20,913 bases of DNA from a virus: positions 1 to 20,913 of IMG/VR virus record IMGVR_UViG_3300009370_000203; one strand, 5' to 3'. Both the position numbers and the translations under genes were made by a program. The notes below the pieces were generated by a model. It saw only the letters and a list, made by a program, of their open reading frames with translations. It was not told where the DNA came from and ran no database searches. How positions within the stretch are numbered: position 1 is the stretch's first letter; the number at the start of each line of letters is the position of its first letter. Shown piece after piece: positions 19,019-20,913 of this stretch.

Positions 19019-19509
19019 GACAATTTGAACTTAGCTGCTGTGGCGTAAAAGTGAATGAGAATAAAATTCCTTATCAATGTAGAAGCTGTGGAAGCACATC
19101 GTTTCACCAACTCGAAGTAGATAAGCATGATCGAGTCATTACGGCACTTACAGGGTATTCTGGAGACTTAGAAGAAGAAGTAAGACCTTGGGGTTCTTTC
19201 AGGGTTTTACTTGATGAAAAAGGCCTCAAGGTAAAAAAGATCACCGTAAACCCCAAGAGCAGACTAAGCCTTCAGCTACATCAACATAGATGCGAGTGGT
19301 GGAAGATTATCTCGGGCGTAGGCATGATGCAGGTGGGATCAAAAGAATGGACGGTTGGACGCTGGGACACTGTAGTTATAGAAAAGTTACAGGTTCACAG
19401 AATAACAAACGAAACAGACACACCTATTGTTTTTGTCGAGATACAAACCGGAGTTTGTCAGGAAGACGACATCATAAGAATTGAAGATGATTACGAGAGG
19501 ACAGAATGA
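19015..19509 (+). CDS. Phosphomannose-isomerase-type cupin with zinc ribbon, 164 aa
   Basis: Residues 56-160 match the cupin domain of type II phosphomannose isomerases: RPWGSFRVLL, LKVKKITVNPKSRLSLQLHQ, HRCEWWKIISGVG (His89, His91, Glu94), VHRITN (His128), and VFVEIQTGVCQEDDIIRIED. The first 40 residues are different: CCGVKV and CRSCGS pairs form a zinc-ribbon-like unit instead of the GDP-mannose pyrophosphorylase domain usually fused to this cupin. The likely reaction is interconversion of mannose 6-phosphate and fructose 6-phosphate, or a related sugar. ATGA overlaps tie it to both neighbours. Confidence 0.85.
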   Translation: MRQFELSCCGVKVNENKIPYQCRSCGSTSFHQLEVDKHDRVITALTGYSGDLEEEVRPWGSFRVLLDEKGLKVKKITVNPKSRLSLQLHQHRCEWWKIISGVGMMQVGSKEWTVGRWDTVVIEKLQVHRITNETDTPIVFVEIQTGVCQEDDIIRIEDDYERTE

Positions 19510-19961
19510 GAATAGGGATTATATCAGGATACTTTAACCCTGTGCATACGGGACACTTGGATTATATTGAAGGAGCAAAAGAAAAGTGCGACCTTTTATA
19601 CGCAATCGTCAACAGCGACCATCAAGTAGGACTGAAGGGGTCTACACGTTTTATGGATCAAGAATCCAGATTAAGAATCGTTAGAGCTTTACGTGCAGTA
19701 AATCGCGCTATGATCTCCATTGACGAAGACGGCTCTGTAGTTAGGTCTATTGCAAGTATCAACAAGCAGTATTTCGATGACCCGTTCGTTGATATGATAT
19801 GCTTTATGAATGGTGGAGACAGGGGATATGAGAATACTCCGGAATCAGATTTCTGTGAACAAAACGGTATCCTTCTCTACCACAACGTGGGGGGTGAAAA
19901 AACCGAATCTTCCAGTATGCTATTGAACGGAGTCAAAACCGAAAAGGAAAATAACCGATGA
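19506..19961 (+). CDS. HxGH nucleotidyltransferase, sugar-phosphate type, 151 aa
   Basis: The N-terminus is the cytidylyltransferase-fold signature (IISGYFNPVHTGHLDYIEGA; His14 and His17). It is followed by LLYAIVNSDHQVGLKG, ESRLRIVRALRAV and a C-terminal NGGDRGYENTPE, then VGGEKTESSSMLL, which parallels the KGGD and STS parts of HldE-C and TagD-type enzymes rather than NMN adenylyltransferases. It would join a nucleotide to a sugar- or polyol-phosphate. With the PMM-like, cupin and HAD genes it points to a nucleotide-sugar route. The exact substrate is unknown. Confidence 0.85.
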   Translation: MRIGIISGYFNPVHTGHLDYIEGAKEKCDLLYAIVNSDHQVGLKGSTRFMDQESRLRIVRALRAVNRAMISIDEDGSVVRSIASINKQYFDDPFVDMICFMNGGDRGYENTPESDFCEQNGILLYHNVGGEKTESSSMLLNGVKTEKENNR

Positions 19962-20113
19962 CGGATTTTTTCAGCTGGCTACAGAAAATCTCACAGGAGG
20001 AAGATAGTGGGGTCGAGGTTTTTGTAGACGAAGATGGAGAAATAGAATTTGAAATAGACCAAGCTGTTTTGACGGAAATTATAGAAAGATATAAAGACAG
20101 CAATGATGAGTAA
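19958..20113 (+). CDS. Small acidic protein, 51 aa
   Basis: It starts by ATGA overlap with the nucleotidyltransferase gene. The product is acidic and helical: MTDFFSWLQKISQEEDSG, VEVFVDEDGEIEFEID, IIERYKDSNDE. It ends in ATGAGTAA, the same 8-base junction as the chain between rIIA and rIIB; here the second frame closes after six codons, so it looks like a broken junction. No family is recognised. Confidence 0.75.
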   Translation: MTDFFSWLQKISQEEDSGVEVFVDEDGEIEFEIDQAVLTEIIERYKDSNDE

Positions 20114-20126
20114 CGAGGAACAATAG

Positions 20127-20441
20127 ATGTACGAATATAAGGCGACGGTTGATAGAGTTGTAGACGGCGATACCGTTGATTTTATTGTAGACTTAGGGTT
20201 TGCTGTCCAAATGAAAATCAGAGGCCGTTTAGCTGGTGTTGACACACCGGAACGTGGACATCAGGACTTCATCCAAGCGACACAAATGTGCGCTCAATTA
20301 CTAAAAAGGGCAGCGGACACCTTCCCATACGAAGGGAAAGTGATAATTAGAACAGAAAAAACAGGTAAGTACGGTCGATGGATCGTACACATTCAAGGCG
20401 TAACCGATGAACTGGCCAAAGTCTGGCCGTATGGAAAATAA
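20127..20441 (+). CDS. SNase-like (thermonuclease family) nuclease, 104 aa
   Basis: The staphylococcal-nuclease motifs are present: VVDGDTVDFIVDLGF (Asp13, Asp15), RGRLAGVDTPER (Arg34, Asp39, Glu42) and KTGKYGRW (Arg83), which match the calcium-binding and catalytic residues of SNase. The protein is a minimal domain without a signal peptide, so it would act inside the cell on DNA or RNA, perhaps in host genome breakdown. ATG follows ACGAGGAACAATAG. It lies in the same operon as the PD-(D/E)XK-like gene. Confidence 0.9.
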   Translation: MYEYKATVDRVVDGDTVDFIVDLGFAVQMKIRGRLAGVDTPERGHQDFIQATQMCAQLLKRAADTFPYEGKVIIRTEKTGKYGRWIVHIQGVTDELAKVWPYGK

Positions 20442-20464
20442 CTTTACAAAAAAGGATTAAGAGG

Positions 20465-20722
20465 ATGACTAATTTTAAAAACAAAGCAGTTAGATCGTTA
20501 ATGCTGAATGCACAAAAGGATAAAGCCGAGGCGTTGGCAAGCCTATCAATTATGTTAGACCACCCCGCCGGTATCGGAGATCATAGCACGGGCGACCTGT
20601 ACAATAACCTAAATGAAGCATTGTCCAATCTGGCTGACGCTGAAGACAGAGTAGAATGTCTAGAGAGGCATTTTAAAGCATCGTTACACAGTACCGACCC
20701 GCCAGCGTACGCAAGCGTCTAA
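20465..20722 (+). CDS. Small phage hypothetical protein, 85 aa
   Basis: ATG follows AAAAGGATTAAGAGG. The sequence has AVRSLMLNAQKDKAEALASL, then HPAGIGDHSTGDLYNNLNEA and LSNLADAEDRVECLERHF. The GIGDHST-D ... EAL--L-DAEDR-E-LE--F layout recurs in small phage proteins of unknown function. It is mostly helical and probably forms a helical hairpin or dimer. It follows the nuclease gene by 23 bases. Confidence 0.8.
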   Translation: MTNFKNKAVRSLMLNAQKDKAEALASLSIMLDHPAGIGDHSTGDLYNNLNEALSNLADAEDRVECLERHFKASLHSTDPPAYASV

Positions 20723-20739
20723 AATTTGGAGGTAGTATT

Positions 20740-20913
20740 ATGAAAAGGGTATTTGCAATCGTAATGATAACTTCTAATGGATCATTGGACTACGCCTTGG
20801 AGCCTATCGGTATTTATTCAGACCTAGAGGTCGCACTTGAATACATAGGAAAATTAGAGGACAGAACGCCAGATAACGAATGTATATACGACATACTTGA
20901 GTTTAAGGTAGAC
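20740..20913 (+). CDS. Hypothetical protein, cut by the window end
   Basis: ATG follows TTTGGAGGTAGTATT, an excellent ribosome site. The 58 visible codons read MKRVFAIVMITSNGSLDYAL, EPIGIYSDLEVALEYIGKLE, then CIYDILEFKVD, with no stop before the window ends. The strand-helix-strand pattern suggests a small alpha/beta protein. No family is recognised. Confidence 0.75.
   Translation, partial: MKRVFAIVMITSNGSLDYALEPIGIYSDLEVALEYIGKLEDRTPDNECIYDILEFKVD

Noticed and set aside
19506-19961. NMN/nicotinate adenylyltransferase (NAD pathway) reading
   Set aside because: The HxGH motif is shared, but the C-terminal GGD and SSS segments fit sugar-phosphate enzymes and no other NAD-pathway gene is nearby.

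Overview
This window looks like the accessory (early/delayed-early) part of a large tailed double-stranded DNA bacteriophage. The main evidence is an rIIA-type GHKL ATPase and an rIIB-type protein, phage-typical families (Gp88-like, DUF932, DUF2452, small HAD phosphatases, an SNase-like nuclease), four tRNA genes, and dozens of tiny genes. All genes are on the + strand and are joined by ATGA or ATGAGTAA overlaps. No structural, replication or packaging gene is visible. Strong AGGAG-type ribosome sites, sigma70-type promoters, a Sec signal peptide and many small membrane proteins suggest a Gram-negative host. I cannot name the host or the phage genus.

Region 1 (1-4.5 kb) is a mosaic of single-gene transcription units: small hypothetical genes, a very acidic 79-residue protein, a Gp88-family protein, a cysteine-motif protein, a DUF932 protein and tRNA-Asp. 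It also holds two structured non-coding segments (about 410-546 and 670-1110). A dispersed hairpin repeat (three copies, one inverted) sits at transcription-unit borders. Region 2 (4.5-6.2 kb) is AT-rich. It holds a zinc-ribbon gene flanked by 42-bp imperfect direct repeats and a recurring AGTCAG motif.

Region 3 (6.2-12.4 kb) is the rII region. rIIA and rIIB are separated by about 2.4 kb holding a chain of small genes, most joined by the same 8-base overlap ATGAGTAA, plus a short structured RNA ending in a U-tract. Regions 1-3 and the start of region 4 share a family of twelve near-consensus promoters. Each has TTGACA and TATAAT, a conserved CGATA in the spacer and an upstream AAAG, both at nearly fixed distance from the -10.

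Region 4 (12.4-15.1 kb) has a small membrane/secreted protein group, then tRNA-Ile(UAU), tRNA-Met/CAU and tRNA-Arg(UCU), another structured non-coding segment and a DUF2452 gene. Region 5 (15.2-20.9 kb) is one long tightly coupled operon with different codon use (arginine largely AGA/AGG). It encodes an M19-type membrane dipeptidase homologue, a eukaryotic-type phosphomannomutase, a HAD phosphatase, a PD-(D/E)XK-like protein, a phosphomannose-isomerase-type cupin, an HxGH nucleotidyltransferase and an SNase-like nuclease. This suggests phage-directed sugar or sugar-nucleotide metabolism together with host DNA or cell-wall modification.
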